The notes: generated from the letters alone by a model not told the origin. DNA of 54,444 bases from Owenweeksia sp. (GCA_028285465.1 JANQPD010000098.1:1-54444), one strand, 5' to 3'. Positions 36,326 to 45,031 are shown, counted from the stretch's first letter. Numbers and translations: made by a program.

Positions 36326-36784
36326 TTAATAAAGCTCAGGAATGGTATTCCCATTATATACTATAATCACTACCAGCCTCACCAATACGGATATAATAGC
36401 CAGCATAGCCAGGGTTTTCACAAAGCCTTGTTTGACTGACCAGTGCGCGATAAGCCCCGGCACTACCCAACCTACCGCGGAAAACTCAACGGTATTTTCT
36501 GCCGTGTTAAAAAACAAAAAATGATGGGATATTATGGCATAAATGGTGCCGATTAGCAAAGAGACCACCATTTGTCTACGTCCGAAGAGAAAGGTAAAGC
36601 GGCCAACAAATTTGATCGTTAAAAAAGTTGCAAAGGCAATTACCACCAGTCCGATCAGACGGTCTGGAGTACCTAGTTGTAAGGCCACATAGCCCGGCAC
36701 GATAATGCCTCCGGCAGCCATGCCAAAAGCTTCAATAAAAAACAGGGAAAGGATGATCCCTATGGTTACGGCTAACTCTATCAT
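36326..36784 (-). CDS. pgsC: Poly-gamma-glutamate synthase membrane subunit PgsC/CapC
   Basis: 152 residues (family ~150), with four to five membrane helices. Motifs: 'IEAFGMAAGGIIVPGYVAL' and 'GWVVPGLIAHWSVKQGF', both characteristic of CapC. Its start overlaps the pgsB stop as ATGA. With PgsB it forms the polyglutamate synthase/export core. Confidence 0.92.
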   Translation of the reverse strand: MIELAVTIGIILSLFFIEAFGMAAGGIIVPGYVALQLGTPDRLIGLVVIAFATFLTIKFVGRFTFLFGRRQMVVSLLIGTIYAIISHHFLFFNTAENTVEFSAVGWVVPGLIAHWSVKQGFVKTLAMLAIISVLVRLVVIIVYNGNTIPELY

Positions 36785-37956
36785 TGTGTTTGGTGATTTT
36801 CTTCGAAATATTTGCTCAACTCTGCCCCTCCGGCTCCCATATTGCCAAAGGCAACCATAACCGCATCTTTGCGGATATGCGGGAAAATAGCTGCGGCCTG
36901 TTGCTCCGGTTCCTTTTGCCCAACCGTTATGATCTTATTCCCCGGAATGCTTTTCTTCAAGGCCATAGCCCTGACCAAATCTACATTTTCCCCGCTTAGC
37001 ACGAGTAAGTCAAATTTCAGTTTTGAAGAACTGTGGACCAGTTGCTCCGAACGCTCTTTGCGGTCTTTACGGGCATTGAGCAGGATCACGTACTGCTTTT
37101 CTTCGCCCTCCATTTCCCGGATATTGTTCCATATCATCATGGATGATTCGGGGTCGTTAGCCGCGAGGGCATTATAAAAATGGACGTGCTTATCCTGGTA
37201 AATGTACCTGTACCTGCGCAGTGCCCCTTCGTCCGGTAAGGTTTTTTTCATAGCTTCCAGGGCCAGGGTCCGGTCGATCTTTAAGCTGCTGCACAAGGCT
37301 AAAGCCAGCGCTACGTTCTCCGGGTGCTCAAAATAGGTGAAGCCCTCCATATCTTTCGGGTCCACTGTGTCTTTTTGAGCGGTGATCATTTCCGTTTTTA
37401 GTTTTTTGCTTTTCTTCTCTAAAAAGCCGGTGAGACGGTCTTCGGCTGTAAAGAGTTTTGCTCTTTTGGGAATGGTTAAAGAAAGGGCCTCCGCCACATT
37501 TTCCAGGCGTGGCCCCATAACATCCAAATGATCCATACGGATATTGGTCAGCACCCCGTGGGTCGCTTTGATCATCTGGTGTTCCGTGATCCTTTGGTAA
37601 ACCGGTTGCAAAGCCATACACTCGATCAACAACACATCTGCCTTTTGTTGTGCGCAATATTTTACAATCGCCAATTGCTCCAGGATATTGGCTTTTTCTT
37701 TGCGCGGTACAGCTACCTCTGTGCCGTCATTAAGGATCATACGCGGAAATGTGCCGGTAACCTTGGTAATAGTAGTATAGCCTCCGGCCCTTAAGCCCGC
37801 CCCTATCAAACGGGTAACGCTCGATTTTCCCCGGGTACCGTTTACATGGATACGGACCGGAATGGATTGCAGGTGTCTTTGATGCCTGACGTATTCCACC
37901 ACACCGTAAAAGATCAATACAGCGGTAAGTGTTATGATGATGGTGAAGCTTTCCAC
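36781..37956 (-). CDS. pgsB: Poly-gamma-glutamate synthase ligase PgsB/CapB
   Basis: 391 residues (family ~390-400). An N-terminal membrane helix (about 5-23) is followed by the Mur-ligase-type P-loop 'VNGTRGKSSVTRLIGAGL' (Lys44), then 'LLIECMALQPVYQ' and 'GVLTNIRMDHLDVMGP', the standard CapB active-site motifs. It activates the gamma-carboxylate of glutamate with ATP and extends the polymer. First gene of the minus-strand operon. I found no capA/pgsA or capD-like gene in the window. Confidence 0.95.
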   Translation of the reverse strand: MESFTIIITLTAVLIFYGVVEYVRHQRHLQSIPVRIHVNGTRGKSSVTRLIGAGLRAGGYTTITKVTGTFPRMILNDGTEVAVPRKEKANILEQLAIVKYCAQQKADVLLIECMALQPVYQRITEHQMIKATHGVLTNIRMDHLDVMGPRLENVAEALSLTIPKRAKLFTAEDRLTGFLEKKSKKLKTEMITAQKDTVDPKDMEGFTYFEHPENVALALALCSSLKIDRTLALEAMKKTLPDEGALRRYRYIYQDKHVHFYNALAANDPESSMMIWNNIREMEGEEKQYVILLNARKDRKERSEQLVHSSSKLKFDLLVLSGENVDLVRAMALKKSIPGNKIITVGQKEPEQQAAAIFPHIRKDAVMVAFGNMGAGGAELSKYFEENHQTQ

Positions 37957-38401
37957 GCTAAGTTTACCCTTATAAGCTGCCTAACTTACTAAATAAACCC
38001 ATACTTCACATTATTATTTCCTTACGAGAGGCCATACTACCAAAGGTGCTTTTCTGAAAAGTATCCTACTTTGGTGCAGGCAAAGGGCGCACTACACCTG
38101 GAAAGATACAGATCCGGATTAGCCGAATAAAGTACCCGGTGAACGGGAGAAAAAAACCGGTTTGCCTTACCTCTTGGCTGGGAATGGGTAGCATACTGCA
38201 CACCAAAGTACCACTGGAATACCGGGAAAACACGTATTTGAGTTCTTTTCTTTCCTGGAAATACCCTATGCACCCAAAAATCTGTATTAAATCACCCCCA
38301 GATTATACGCATATAGTTTTTCGTTTACTAAACCATATACTTCCTCTGCAATAGATCACAACTACCTAAAAAATAACATTTTAAAAAATTATATCTACTT
38401 C

Positions 38402-38427
38402 CTTTTTGTAGCATTTACTACAAAAAG
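38402..38427. promoter_or_regulatory. Perfect 10-bp inverted repeat upstream of the subtilase operon
   Basis: CTTTTTGTAG-CATTTA-CTACAAAAAG. Low G+C and no following T-run argue against a terminator. About 60-90 bp upstream of the likely promoter, so an upstream operator is possible. Confidence 0.45.
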
Positions 38428-38485
38428 AAATAAAACATACCCGTAAAATAAACCGTCCTCATTTTGTCTCTTTTCTTTGCGTACT

Positions 38486-38500
38486 TTTTTTATAGTTTTA
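38486..38500 (+). promoter_or_regulatory. Candidate promoter element before the subtilase gene
   Basis: TTTTTTATAGTTTTA ends 24 bp before ATG 38525. TAGTTTTA is one base from TAnnTTTG. The same 15 bases recur at 46115-46129 before another gene. No well-spaced -33 TTG is seen. Confidence 0.35.
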
Positions 38501-38524
38501 CCTCGAATCTTAACGCTAAAAACT

Positions 38525-41476
38525 ATGAAAAAAACCATAGGCCTGCTCTTTTTGTTCCTGGGGATCAATGCGTTTGCGCAAAATATTTCAGGTGTAGAAC
38601 CCGCCTACCTCAACCAGCTGCCCTACTACCAACTGGCCGACCACTGGTACCTGCTCGACCCCATTGAGCAGGAACTGGTAGAAGTCGCTTCTACCGAGCT
38701 CACCCTTAAACTAGCTCCCGGGGCGGACCCCACTACTGCTTTTCAGTTTTTGGAAACCACATACGGCATGCAGCTGCTCCGCCAGGCCGAAACCCGCTGG
38801 TGCGACTTCAGCATTACAAATGCGCAGTACCTGGACCTGATCGCCTTCTGTAATCAGTTGCAAGACCTTGCCATTGTAGAAGCAGTGGAAGTAGCCACAC
38901 CCATCAAATGGCTGCTGAGCCCTAACGACAGCGCTTATTTTGACCCCCTTACCCAAACCTATTACCAGTGGAGCATTCCCGCTACCGAAACAGACAAAGC
39001 CTGGAACAAGACCACCGGGAGCAATGCTGTGGTGGTTGCCGTGATCGATAAAGGCGTAGAATGGTTCCACGAAGATTTTGCCCAGGCCACGGGCACCACC
39101 GCCAACAGCAGCATTTGGTACAATACGGGCGAAGACGCCTGGGCCGACCCCAACGACCCTACCACCGGCAACGGGCTGGACGATGACGGCAACGGCTTTA
39201 TAGACGACTGGCGCGGCTGGAATTTTGCGGACAACAACAATAATGTAAATGATGATCCTTTAGGCCCTCATGGTACTTCCGTGGCGGGCATTATCGCGGG
39301 CCGCACGAACAATCATATAGGCGTGGCGGCTATAGCCGGGGGCTGGGGCGATACGGCCGGCAACCGGGTAATGATCGTGAAAGTTATTGATGATAATGGG
39401 CAGCACGCGGTAAGCACCGTTCTGGATGATGCCATTGAATATGCCGCGAAAAACGGGGCCGACATCATTAATATATCTCTTGGTATCCCCTCAAACTTTA
39501 ACGCTATTAGTGCAGCGATTGAATCTGTGCACAAAAATTACAATTGCTTTATAGTAGCTGGCTCTGGGAATTACCAGTTTGGAACAGATAGACCAGTGGT
39601 ATTTCCCGCCAACCATCCCCTTGTGTTTAGCGTGGCCAACAGTAATAGCTCGGATGTAAGCCAGCAAACCCATACCGGCCCTAAGCTGGACCTGGCTGCG
39701 CCCGGCCATCAATTACCCGTAATGGATCCTGTAGGCCATGGCCCTTATGTGGTACAAACCGGTTCTTCCCTTTCCTCGCCCCTGGTAGCCGGGGTAGCCG
39801 GGCTGATGCTTTCGGTAAACCCCTGCCTGGATAATGAGGAGATCGGGAACGTCTTAAAAAGTACGGCCGATAAAACCGGGGGCTTTGATTATAACCACGA
39901 TCCCAACCGCCCCGGCCATTCCCTGCGCATGGGTTACGGGCGGGTAAACACCCTCAAAGCGGTGGAGGTAGCCGAAGCCATGCATACGCCCGGGGCAGAC
40001 CTTTATATGAAAGACCGCGACAACGATTTCGGCTATCCTGGGACCTATCCCTTTGGCTATTATTTTGACAACAGCCCCGACATCTGGGTGCGGGAGGCGG
40101 CCGATGGCTATATTAACCCCGTACACCAAAGCCCTGAATACCACACCCAGCGCCCGGCCTGGGTATACGTAAAGGTGCGCAACAAAGGCTGTGCGGCCTC
40201 TACAGGCAACGAGCGCCTTACATTGTATTGGAGCAAGGCTTCCTCCAACGCTTCCTGGCCACAGAACTGGAACGGCAGTGATCCCACCCTAGGTGGCCTG
40301 ATCACCGATATGCCCCTCCCTGTACTGGCCGCGGGAGGCGATACTATTTTAGAGATCCGGTGGACCATTACCCCCACAGTGGGCGAAGCCCAATGGGGCA
40401 CCTGCCTGTTGGCCCGCATTGAATCCGCTGCCGATCCCATTACCGTATACCCCGGTATGCTGGCTCATGATGTGTATTACAACAACAAGATCGCCATGCG
40501 CAACCTTACAGTGGTCGATGCCCGGGCCGGAAAGAAAAAGTACGTACACCAGGGCATAACCTATCCCTACGGCATCCGTATGCTGGTGGGCAATGCGGTA
40601 GCAGACGGGCCGGAAGAAACCATCAACATCCACCTGGATGTACCGGAAAACCTTTCGGGGCAGGCGCTTACCGAAGCAGCGGAAGTCACCATACGGGTAA
40701 ACCCTCCGCTTTGGGACCTGATGCAGCAGTTTCCCTTTCAAAACCATGACGGGGTAGAAATAGCCGGGGAATACCTTTTGCGGGTAAGCAGCCCTCATGC
40801 CCGGCTCAACGGCTTGGTGTTCCCCCCGGGCTACCGCGATATGATCTACGTAGGTTTTTCTTTTTTAAGCCAGGAGATGCAGGAGAAGAATACCTTCCAC
40901 TACCACATCAGCCAACATAGGGCCGATACGGGCAACACATTACTGGGCGCCATGCACTTCAAGGTAACCAGAGAAGAACGCAGCCCCTTCCGGGCGGATG
41001 CGGGACCGGACCATTTGCTGGAACAGGGGCAGTCGGTAAGTGTACAGGCAGCAGACATTAACGAAGCAGCTACCTACAACTGGTACAACGCAAAGGACAG
41101 CCTGATCTATAGCGGCAAAAGCCCCACCCTTTCCCCGGCCTTAAGTACAACATACCGATTGGAAGTAATAGCCGAGGCCGACCTGTTTAAGGATTATGAC
41201 GACATGCGGGTGTTGGTAAATCCTTATGCCTTGAAAAGCCTTTTGCCTAACCCTACAAGCGGCAGCCTCACCGTAGTATACGATGCCGAAGAAGCTACTT
41301 CGGCCTACCTGATGGTCTTTCCCACAGCACAACCTACCCTGCAGCACAACTATATCCTGGATACCCAAACCGGGCAGATCACCCTCTCCCTGGGCCAGCT
41401 TGCCCCCGGCAATTATACCGTACTGCTGGTCTGTGACGGACAGGTGGCCGCTTCCCAAAATTTTTCTAAATTGTAA
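38525..41476 (+). CDS. Secreted subtilisin-like serine protease with T9SS sorting tail
   Basis: ATG 38525 is chosen because it gives signal peptide 'MKKTIGLLFLFLGINAFAQ'; the longer frame from 38477 would bury it. 983 residues: N-terminal pro-like region (20-150), then the S8 catalytic domain with Asp175 ('VVAVIDKGVEW'), His249 ('DPLGPHGTSVAGIIAGR'), oxyanion Asn349 ('VAGSGNY') and Ser415 ('GSSLSSPLVAGVAGL'). Beta-sandwich domains follow (about 500-890), including a PKD/Ig-like segment near 840-900. The C-terminal 'LLPNPTSGSLTVVYD' ... 'GNYTVLLVCDGQVAAS' is a T9SS type A sorting domain. Predicted to cross the outer membrane by T9SS. First gene of an operon of T9SS cargo; the next gene starts 3 bp later. 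Confidence 0.92.
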   Translation: MKKTIGLLFLFLGINAFAQNISGVEPAYLNQLPYYQLADHWYLLDPIEQELVEVASTELTLKLAPGADPTTAFQFLETTYGMQLLRQAETRWCDFSITNAQYLDLIAFCNQLQDLAIVEAVEVATPIKWLLSPNDSAYFDPLTQTYYQWSIPATETDKAWNKTTGSNAVVVAVIDKGVEWFHEDFAQATGTTANSSIWYNTGEDAWADPNDPTTGNGLDDDGNGFIDDWRGWNFADNNNNVNDDPLGPHGTSVAGIIAGRTNNHIGVAAIAGGWGDTAGNRVMIVKVIDDNGQHAVSTVLDDAIEYAAKNGADIINISLGIPSNFNAISAAIESVHKNYNCFIVAGSGNYQFGTDRPVVFPANHPLVFSVANSNSSDVSQQTHTGPKLDLAAPGHQLPVMDPVGHGPYVVQTGSSLSSPLVAGVAGLMLSVNPCLDNEEIGNVLKSTADKTGGFDYNHDPNRPGHSLRMGYGRVNTLKAVEVAEAMHTPGADLYMKDRDNDFGYPGTYPFGYYFDNSPDIWVREAADGYINPVHQSPEYHTQRPAWVYVKVRNKGCAASTGNERLTLYWSKASSNASWPQNWNGSDPTLGGLITDMPLPVLAAGGDTILEIRWTITPTVGEAQWGTCLLARIESAADPITVYPGMLAHDVYYNNKIAMRNLTVVDARAGKKKYVHQGITYPYGIRMLVGNAVADGPEETINIHLDVPENLSGQALTEAAEVTIRVNPPLWDLMQQFPFQNHDGVEIAGEYLLRVSSPHARLNGLVFPPGYRDMIYVGFSFLSQEMQEKNTFHYHISQHRADTGNTLLGAMHFKVTREERSPFRADAGPDHLLEQGQSVSVQAADINEAATYNWYNAKDSLIYSGKSPTLSPALSTTYRLEVIAEADLFKDYDDMRVLVNPYALKSLLPNPTSGSLTVVYDAEEATSAYLMVFPTAQPTLQHNYILDTQTGQITLSLGQLAPGNYTVLLVCDGQVAASQNFSKL

Positions 41477-41479
41477 GTT

Positions 41480-42136
41480 ATGAAACAGCTCGTATTTATT
41501 TGTTCCTTCCTTTACTCGCTATTTGCTTTTAGCCAGTCTTTGGACTCTGTCCATGTAGGTTATGGTAACCAGATATTAAGTACCTATATAGAAGGGCAGT
41601 TAGCTGATCCCGACTGGCCACATGGTGTTTCAAGGCCAACCAATAAGGCTATTTCTTCCGTTCATTACCGTCAACAAAACGATACGGTGATTATGGATCT
41701 GTATTTTTATCCTTGTGGAGTTGTACAACAGTTTTTACCTTATGATACATTAATTGAAAAAAGTATAGTACTTAACCCAGGGGCAAAAACGCTGGTCATG
41801 CACTCTATAGATTCCTTAAGGCCAAATTGTTCCTGGTCAGGGGATACGGGGGTAACCAAGTTCTTCCCTTTCTATGTCCCGCTTTCCCTGGAAGAAAACC
41901 TCATCAACACCCAGATTGGTCTTTACCCCAACCCGGGTAAAGGATTGTTTACCATAGAAGCTGCTAAGGGCATTGCAGTGAAAGCGGTCAACGTAAAAAG
42001 CCTGTCGGGCAGGGCGGTAGGGGTTTTTGCCCGGCAAGAAGAAGTGCTGGACCTGCGGCATTTGCCCAAAGGGGTATACCTGGTGGAGGTGCATACGAAG
42101 CAGGGCATCGCGGTGAAAAAACTGGTGTTGGAGTAA
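41480..42136 (+). CDS. Tandem T9SS-sorted secreted protein, copy 1 (type A)
   Basis: 218 residues. Signal peptide 'MKQLVFICSFLYSLFAFSQ', a ~120-residue beta-rich middle of no known family, and a T9SS type A sorting tail ('LYPNPGKGLFTIEAAKGIAV' ... 'KGVYLVEVHTKQGIAVKKL'). Two Cys ('YPCGVV' and 'PNCSW') are kept at equivalent positions in all four paralogs, suggesting a disulfide. In its middle it pairs with copy 3 ('SIDSLRPNCSWSGDTGVTKF'). Start 3 bp after the protease stop: same operon. Confidence 0.85.
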   Translation: MKQLVFICSFLYSLFAFSQSLDSVHVGYGNQILSTYIEGQLADPDWPHGVSRPTNKAISSVHYRQQNDTVIMDLYFYPCGVVQQFLPYDTLIEKSIVLNPGAKTLVMHSIDSLRPNCSWSGDTGVTKFFPFYVPLSLEENLINTQIGLYPNPGKGLFTIEAAKGIAVKAVNVKSLSGRAVGVFARQEEVLDLRHLPKGVYLVEVHTKQGIAVKKLVLE

Positions 42137-42147
42137 AAGCCGTATCC

Positions 42148-42804
42148 ATGAAACAGCTCCTATTTGCTTTTTTTTCTTTTTGTATTCTTTCTTCTTATGC
42201 TCAGTCTATTGATTCTGCGCATGCAGGCTATAGCGGACAGATACTGAGTACCTACATCAAAGGATTATTGGCTGATCCAGATTGGTCAAATAGGCCTGGG
42301 ACTTCTTCGAATCTGGCTATTACCTCTATTCATTACCAGCAGTCTAATGATACGGTGCGAATGGACGTATTCTTTTTGCCTTGCGGAGGGGCTATTCAAA
42401 TCATTCCTTATGATACGCTGGTTGAGAAATCCCTACCTTTAAATGCAGGACTTAAGACCTTGCTTATTTATGCCCGCGATACGGTCAAACCGGGTTGTTC
42501 AAAATCCGACCGTTATGTGGATACGGCTATGCTGAGTTTTAACGTACCTATTTCCATAGAGGAGCACGCTCTCAATACTCAAATTAAACTCTACCCCAAT
42601 CCGGGTAGGGGATTGTTCACTTTGGAAACTGCCAAAGGTATTGAAGTGAAACAGCTTAGCGTAAAAAGTTTATCGGGCAAGGCGGTAGGGGTTTTTGCCC
42701 GGCAGGAAGAAGTACTGGACCTGCGGCATTTGCCCAAAGGGGTGTACCTGGTGGAGGTGCATACGGAACAGGGCATCGCGGTGAAAAAACTGGTGTTGGA
42801 GTAA
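42148..42804 (+). CDS. Tandem T9SS-sorted secreted protein, copy 2 (type B)
   Basis: 218 residues, the same layout: signal peptide ending 'LSSYAQ', beta-rich middle and T9SS tail 'YPNPGRGLFTLETAKGIEV'. The middle has the type B sequence 'RDTVKPGCSKSDRYVDTAML' and 'FFLPCGGAIQ', shared with copy 4, not with copy 1 or 3. The spacer from copy 1 is 11 bp (aagccgtatcc), repeated almost identically before copy 3. Confidence 0.85.
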   Translation: MKQLLFAFFSFCILSSYAQSIDSAHAGYSGQILSTYIKGLLADPDWSNRPGTSSNLAITSIHYQQSNDTVRMDVFFLPCGGAIQIIPYDTLVEKSLPLNAGLKTLLIYARDTVKPGCSKSDRYVDTAMLSFNVPISIEEHALNTQIKLYPNPGRGLFTLETAKGIEVKQLSVKSLSGKAVGVFARQEEVLDLRHLPKGVYLVEVHTEQGIAVKKLVLE

Positions 42805-42815
42805 AAGCCGTATCC

Positions 42816-43472
42816 ATGAAACAACTCGTATTTACTTATTTTTCTCTTTACTCCTTGTTTGCCTTTAGCCAGTCTTTGGATTCTGTACATCTAAGTTATA
42901 GTGGGCAAACCCTAAGTACTTATATTGAAGGTGAATTGTTTGACTCAGATTGGCCTCATGGAATTCAATATCCTACACATAGAGCAATTTCTTCTGTTCA
43001 TTACCGCCAACAAAACGATACGATCATTATGGATATCTATTTTTATCCTTGTGGAGTAGTTATTCAAATTCTTCCTTACGATACCCTAATTGAAAAAAGC
43101 ATGGTACTAAGTCCAGGAACGAAAACCCTGGTCATGCACTCCATAGATTCCTTAAGGCCAAATTGTTCCTGGTCAGGGGATACGGGGGTAACCAAGTTCT
43201 TCCCTTTTTATGTCCCGCTTTCCCTGGAAGAAAATTCTATTAACACACAAATTAGACTTTTCCCCAACCCTGGAAGCGGTTTGTTCACTTTAGAAACCGC
43301 CAAAGGCATTGCAGTAAAGGGGATTAACGTAAAAAGCCTGTCGGGCAGGGCGGTAGCTGTTTTTGCCCGGCCAAAGGAAGTGCTGGACTTGCGGCATTTG
43401 CCCAAAGGGGTGTACCTGGTGGAAGTACATACGGAGCAGGGCATTGCGGTGAAAAAACTGCTGTTGGAGTAA
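42816..43472 (+). CDS. Tandem T9SS-sorted secreted protein, copy 3 (type A)
   Basis: 218 residues. Close to copy 1 in the Cys-flanking middle ('SIDSLRPNCSWSGDTGVTKF', 'YFYPCGVV'), but its 'LFDSDWPHGIQYPTHRAISS' segment is shared with copy 4. T9SS tail 'LFPNPGSGLFTLETAKGIAV'. This mosaic suggests gene conversion after duplication of a two-gene unit. Confidence 0.85.
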   Translation: MKQLVFTYFSLYSLFAFSQSLDSVHLSYSGQTLSTYIEGELFDSDWPHGIQYPTHRAISSVHYRQQNDTIIMDIYFYPCGVVIQILPYDTLIEKSMVLSPGTKTLVMHSIDSLRPNCSWSGDTGVTKFFPFYVPLSLEENSINTQIRLFPNPGSGLFTLETAKGIAVKGINVKSLSGRAVAVFARPKEVLDLRHLPKGVYLVEVHTEQGIAVKKLLLE

Positions 43473-43483
43473 AAGCCTGAACC

Positions 43484-44140
43484 ATGAAACAGCTCGTATT
43501 TGCGCTCTTTGCTTTTGGCATTTTTTCTGCTTCTGCACAATCTATTGATTCTGCGCACATAAGTTACACCGGGCAAACCCTAAGCACCTATATAGAAGGT
43601 AGATTGTTTGATGCAGATTGGCCTCACGGAATTCAATATCCTACACATAGAGCTATTTCTTCTATCCATTACCAGCAATTAAATGATACGGTACGAATGG
43701 ACGTATTCTTTTTACCTTGTGGGCCTCTCACTCGGATTCTTCCTTATGATACATTAGTTGAGAAAAATATAGTCATTAGTCCGGGAAGTAAAACCTTACT
43801 TATGTATTCTCGTGATACGATCAAGCCCGGTTGTGGGAAGTCTGATCGTTATACTGATACCGTTATGTTAAGTTTTAACGTACCTATTTCTTTAAAAGAG
43901 TACCCGCTTAATAATCGGATCAACCTTTACCCCAACCCAGGTAGGGGATTGTTCACTTTGGAAACCGCCAAAGGCATTGCAGTGAAAGAGGTTAAAGTAA
44001 AAAGCTTATCGGGCAGGGCGGTAGCGGTTTTTGCCCGGCAAGAGGAAGTACTGGACCTGCGGCATTTGCCCAAAGGGGTATACCTGGTGGAGGTGCATAC
44101 GGAACAGGGTATCGCAGTGAAGAAACTGCTGTTGGAGTAA
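43484..44140 (+). CDS. Tandem T9SS-sorted secreted protein, copy 4 (type B)
   Basis: 218 residues. Signal peptide ends 'FSASAQ'. Type B middle ('RDTIKPGCGKSDRYTDTVML', 'FFLPCGPLTR') like copy 2; 'LFDADWPHGIQYPTHRAISS' like copy 3. T9SS tail 'LYPNPGRGLFTLETAKGIAV'. Last complete copy; a decayed fifth start follows. Confidence 0.85.
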   Translation: MKQLVFALFAFGIFSASAQSIDSAHISYTGQTLSTYIEGRLFDADWPHGIQYPTHRAISSIHYQQLNDTVRMDVFFLPCGPLTRILPYDTLVEKNIVISPGSKTLLMYSRDTIKPGCGKSDRYTDTVMLSFNVPISLKEYPLNNRINLYPNPGRGLFTLETAKGIAVKEVKVKSLSGRAVAVFARQEEVLDLRHLPKGVYLVEVHTEQGIAVKKLLLE

Positions 44141-44147
44141 AAGCGAC

Positions 44148-44214
44148 ATGGAAAACAGCCCGTTTCTTCTTACTCTTCTGCTTGATACGCGCTTTTAGCC
44201 AGGCTATTGGCCTC
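44148..44214 (+). pseudogene. Remnant of a fifth tandem copy (signal-peptide region only)
   Basis: After the copy 4 stop and a short 'aagcgac' spacer, ATGGAAAACAGCCCGTTTC parallels the start of the copies (ATGAAACAGCTCGTATTT), and CGCTTTTAGCCAGGCTATTG parallels TGCTTTTAGCCAGTCTTTG of copy 1. A frameshift near the start leads to an early TAG. Homology ends where the convergent gene's 3' end begins at 44215, so the rest of the copy was deleted. Confidence 0.6.
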
Positions 44215-44736
44215 TTAAGTCTTTTCCAGCAGCATCTCAAAAAAGGGAAACCAGCTTTCCCCGTCAAAAGAAAACTCTCCTTTGCTGGTCCAGAAACCTT
44301 CTTTGCTGTAGTCTTCCGTAAAGCGAACCGTACCGCGCGGTACACTAAAGCGCCACCGGAATATTCTGGAGGATAGAAACTCCAGAGGTGTTTTTTTGGC
44401 TTCACCCGCGGTGGAAAAGGTATGCATATAAAAGCCCGCACTATCCGCATCGTAATACAATACCCCCAGCGCATCGTGCACCAGGGCTTGCGTAGCGGTA
44501 TCCCTTCCCTTTCCAAGGATCAGGATCGTCTGCCCGCCTACATGGGTTTCTATGCGCTCCTCCTGGAAAAAATAACTTCTTCCTGCACGGCCCTGTTGGA
44601 TCCAACCCTTTCCCGTCCATTCGCCCAGCATAAAATGCAGGCTGTCTGCAATGGTGAGGGAGGAAGGGGCCTCTTGCCCACGGGAGAGTAGCGCCATAAA
44701 ACACAGCAATCCCATTAAATGTGTTTTAATGTTCAT
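44215..44736 (-). CDS. Exported lipocalin-like protein, function unknown
   Basis: I choose ATG 44736, overlapping the regulator stop by 11 bp, over the longer frame to 44769. About 173 residues: signal peptide 'MNIKTHLMGLLCFMALLSRGQ', then a small beta-barrel with 'LHFMLGEWTGKGWIQ' near the start and 'TPLEFLSSRIFRWRF' and 'RFTEDYSKEGFWTSKGEF' later. This is the pattern of DUF1579/heme-binding-like lipocalin folds. Third gene of a small operon with a membrane protein and a regulator; role unknown. Confidence 0.65.
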   Translation of the reverse strand: MNIKTHLMGLLCFMALLSRGQEAPSSLTIADSLHFMLGEWTGKGWIQQGRAGRSYFFQEERIETHVGGQTILILGKGRDTATQALVHDALGVLYYDADSAGFYMHTFSTAGEAKKTPLEFLSSRIFRWRFSVPRGTVRFTEDYSKEGFWTSKGEFSFDGESWFPFFEMLLEKT

Positions 44737-45031
44737 TTTCTTTGTTTTGGATATGTAAATAATGGGCAATGGCTTCTACGTATGTTTCAAAAGCCGCCCG
44801 GCCTTTATCGGTAATGCTGCAGGTCGTTACCGGGTAACTCTCACCAAAGCTCTTGCTGAGTTTGATATAGCCTGCCTCACTGAGTTTTTTCAATTGAATG
44901 GAAACATTTCCCCGGCTGGCCCCGGTCTTCTCCAGGATATGGGTAAACTCGGCTGAGCGTACCCCCATCAACAAGGAAACGATCTGCAGCCTCAGCTGAG
45001 CGTGTAACAGCGGGTCGAGATCAGGCAGCAT
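44726..45031 (-). CDS. Winged-helix transcriptional regulator
   Basis: 101 residues. A single winged-helix DNA-binding domain: 'LHAQLRLQIVSLLMG', recognition region 'KTGASRGNVSIQLKKLSEAGYI', wing 'FGESYPVTTCSITDKGRAAF'. This layout is that of the HTH_34/PadR-MarR-like single-domain group. It overlaps the membrane-protein gene by 11 bp. The palindrome in the operon's promoter is a natural candidate for its own operator (autoregulation, inferred). Confidence 0.85.
   Translation of the reverse strand: MLPDLDPLLHAQLRLQIVSLLMGVRSAEFTHILEKTGASRGNVSIQLKKLSEAGYIKLSKSFGESYPVTTCSITDKGRAAFETYVEAIAHYLHIQNKENEH

Larger units (their letters stand above)
37957..38524. other. Divergent intergenic region between pgsB and the subtilase gene
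   Basis: 568 bp with no convincing gene. It holds CTTTTC-T-GAAAAG (38049-38061) inside ACCAAAG (38039-38045)/CTTTGGT (38069-38075). TACTTTGGTG (38067-38076) also pairs perfectly with CACCAAAGTA (38201-38210). Further right is the perfect hairpin at 38402-38427 and a T-rich promoter-like block at 38486-38500. Both flanking operons start here, so it should hold two promoters; I cannot identify the one for pgsB. Confidence 0.5.
41480..44147 (+). repeat. Tandem array of four 668-bp gene units
   Basis: The starts at 41480, 42148, 42816 and 43484 are exactly 668 bp apart: 657 bp of coding sequence plus an 11-bp spacer. The last ~220 bp of each unit are nearly identical at the DNA level, while the middles alternate A-B-A-B. 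Confidence 0.9.

Noticed and set aside
38037..38273. 78-codon minus-strand open frame between pgsB and the subtilase gene
   Set aside because: No recognisable protein pattern and no promoter; overlaps inverted repeats, so a regulatory or repeat region is more likely.
41480..44147. Regular 668-bp repeats as a CRISPR or satellite array
   Set aside because: Each repeat is a complete coding gene with signal peptide and sorting tail; the spacing is far too long for CRISPR.
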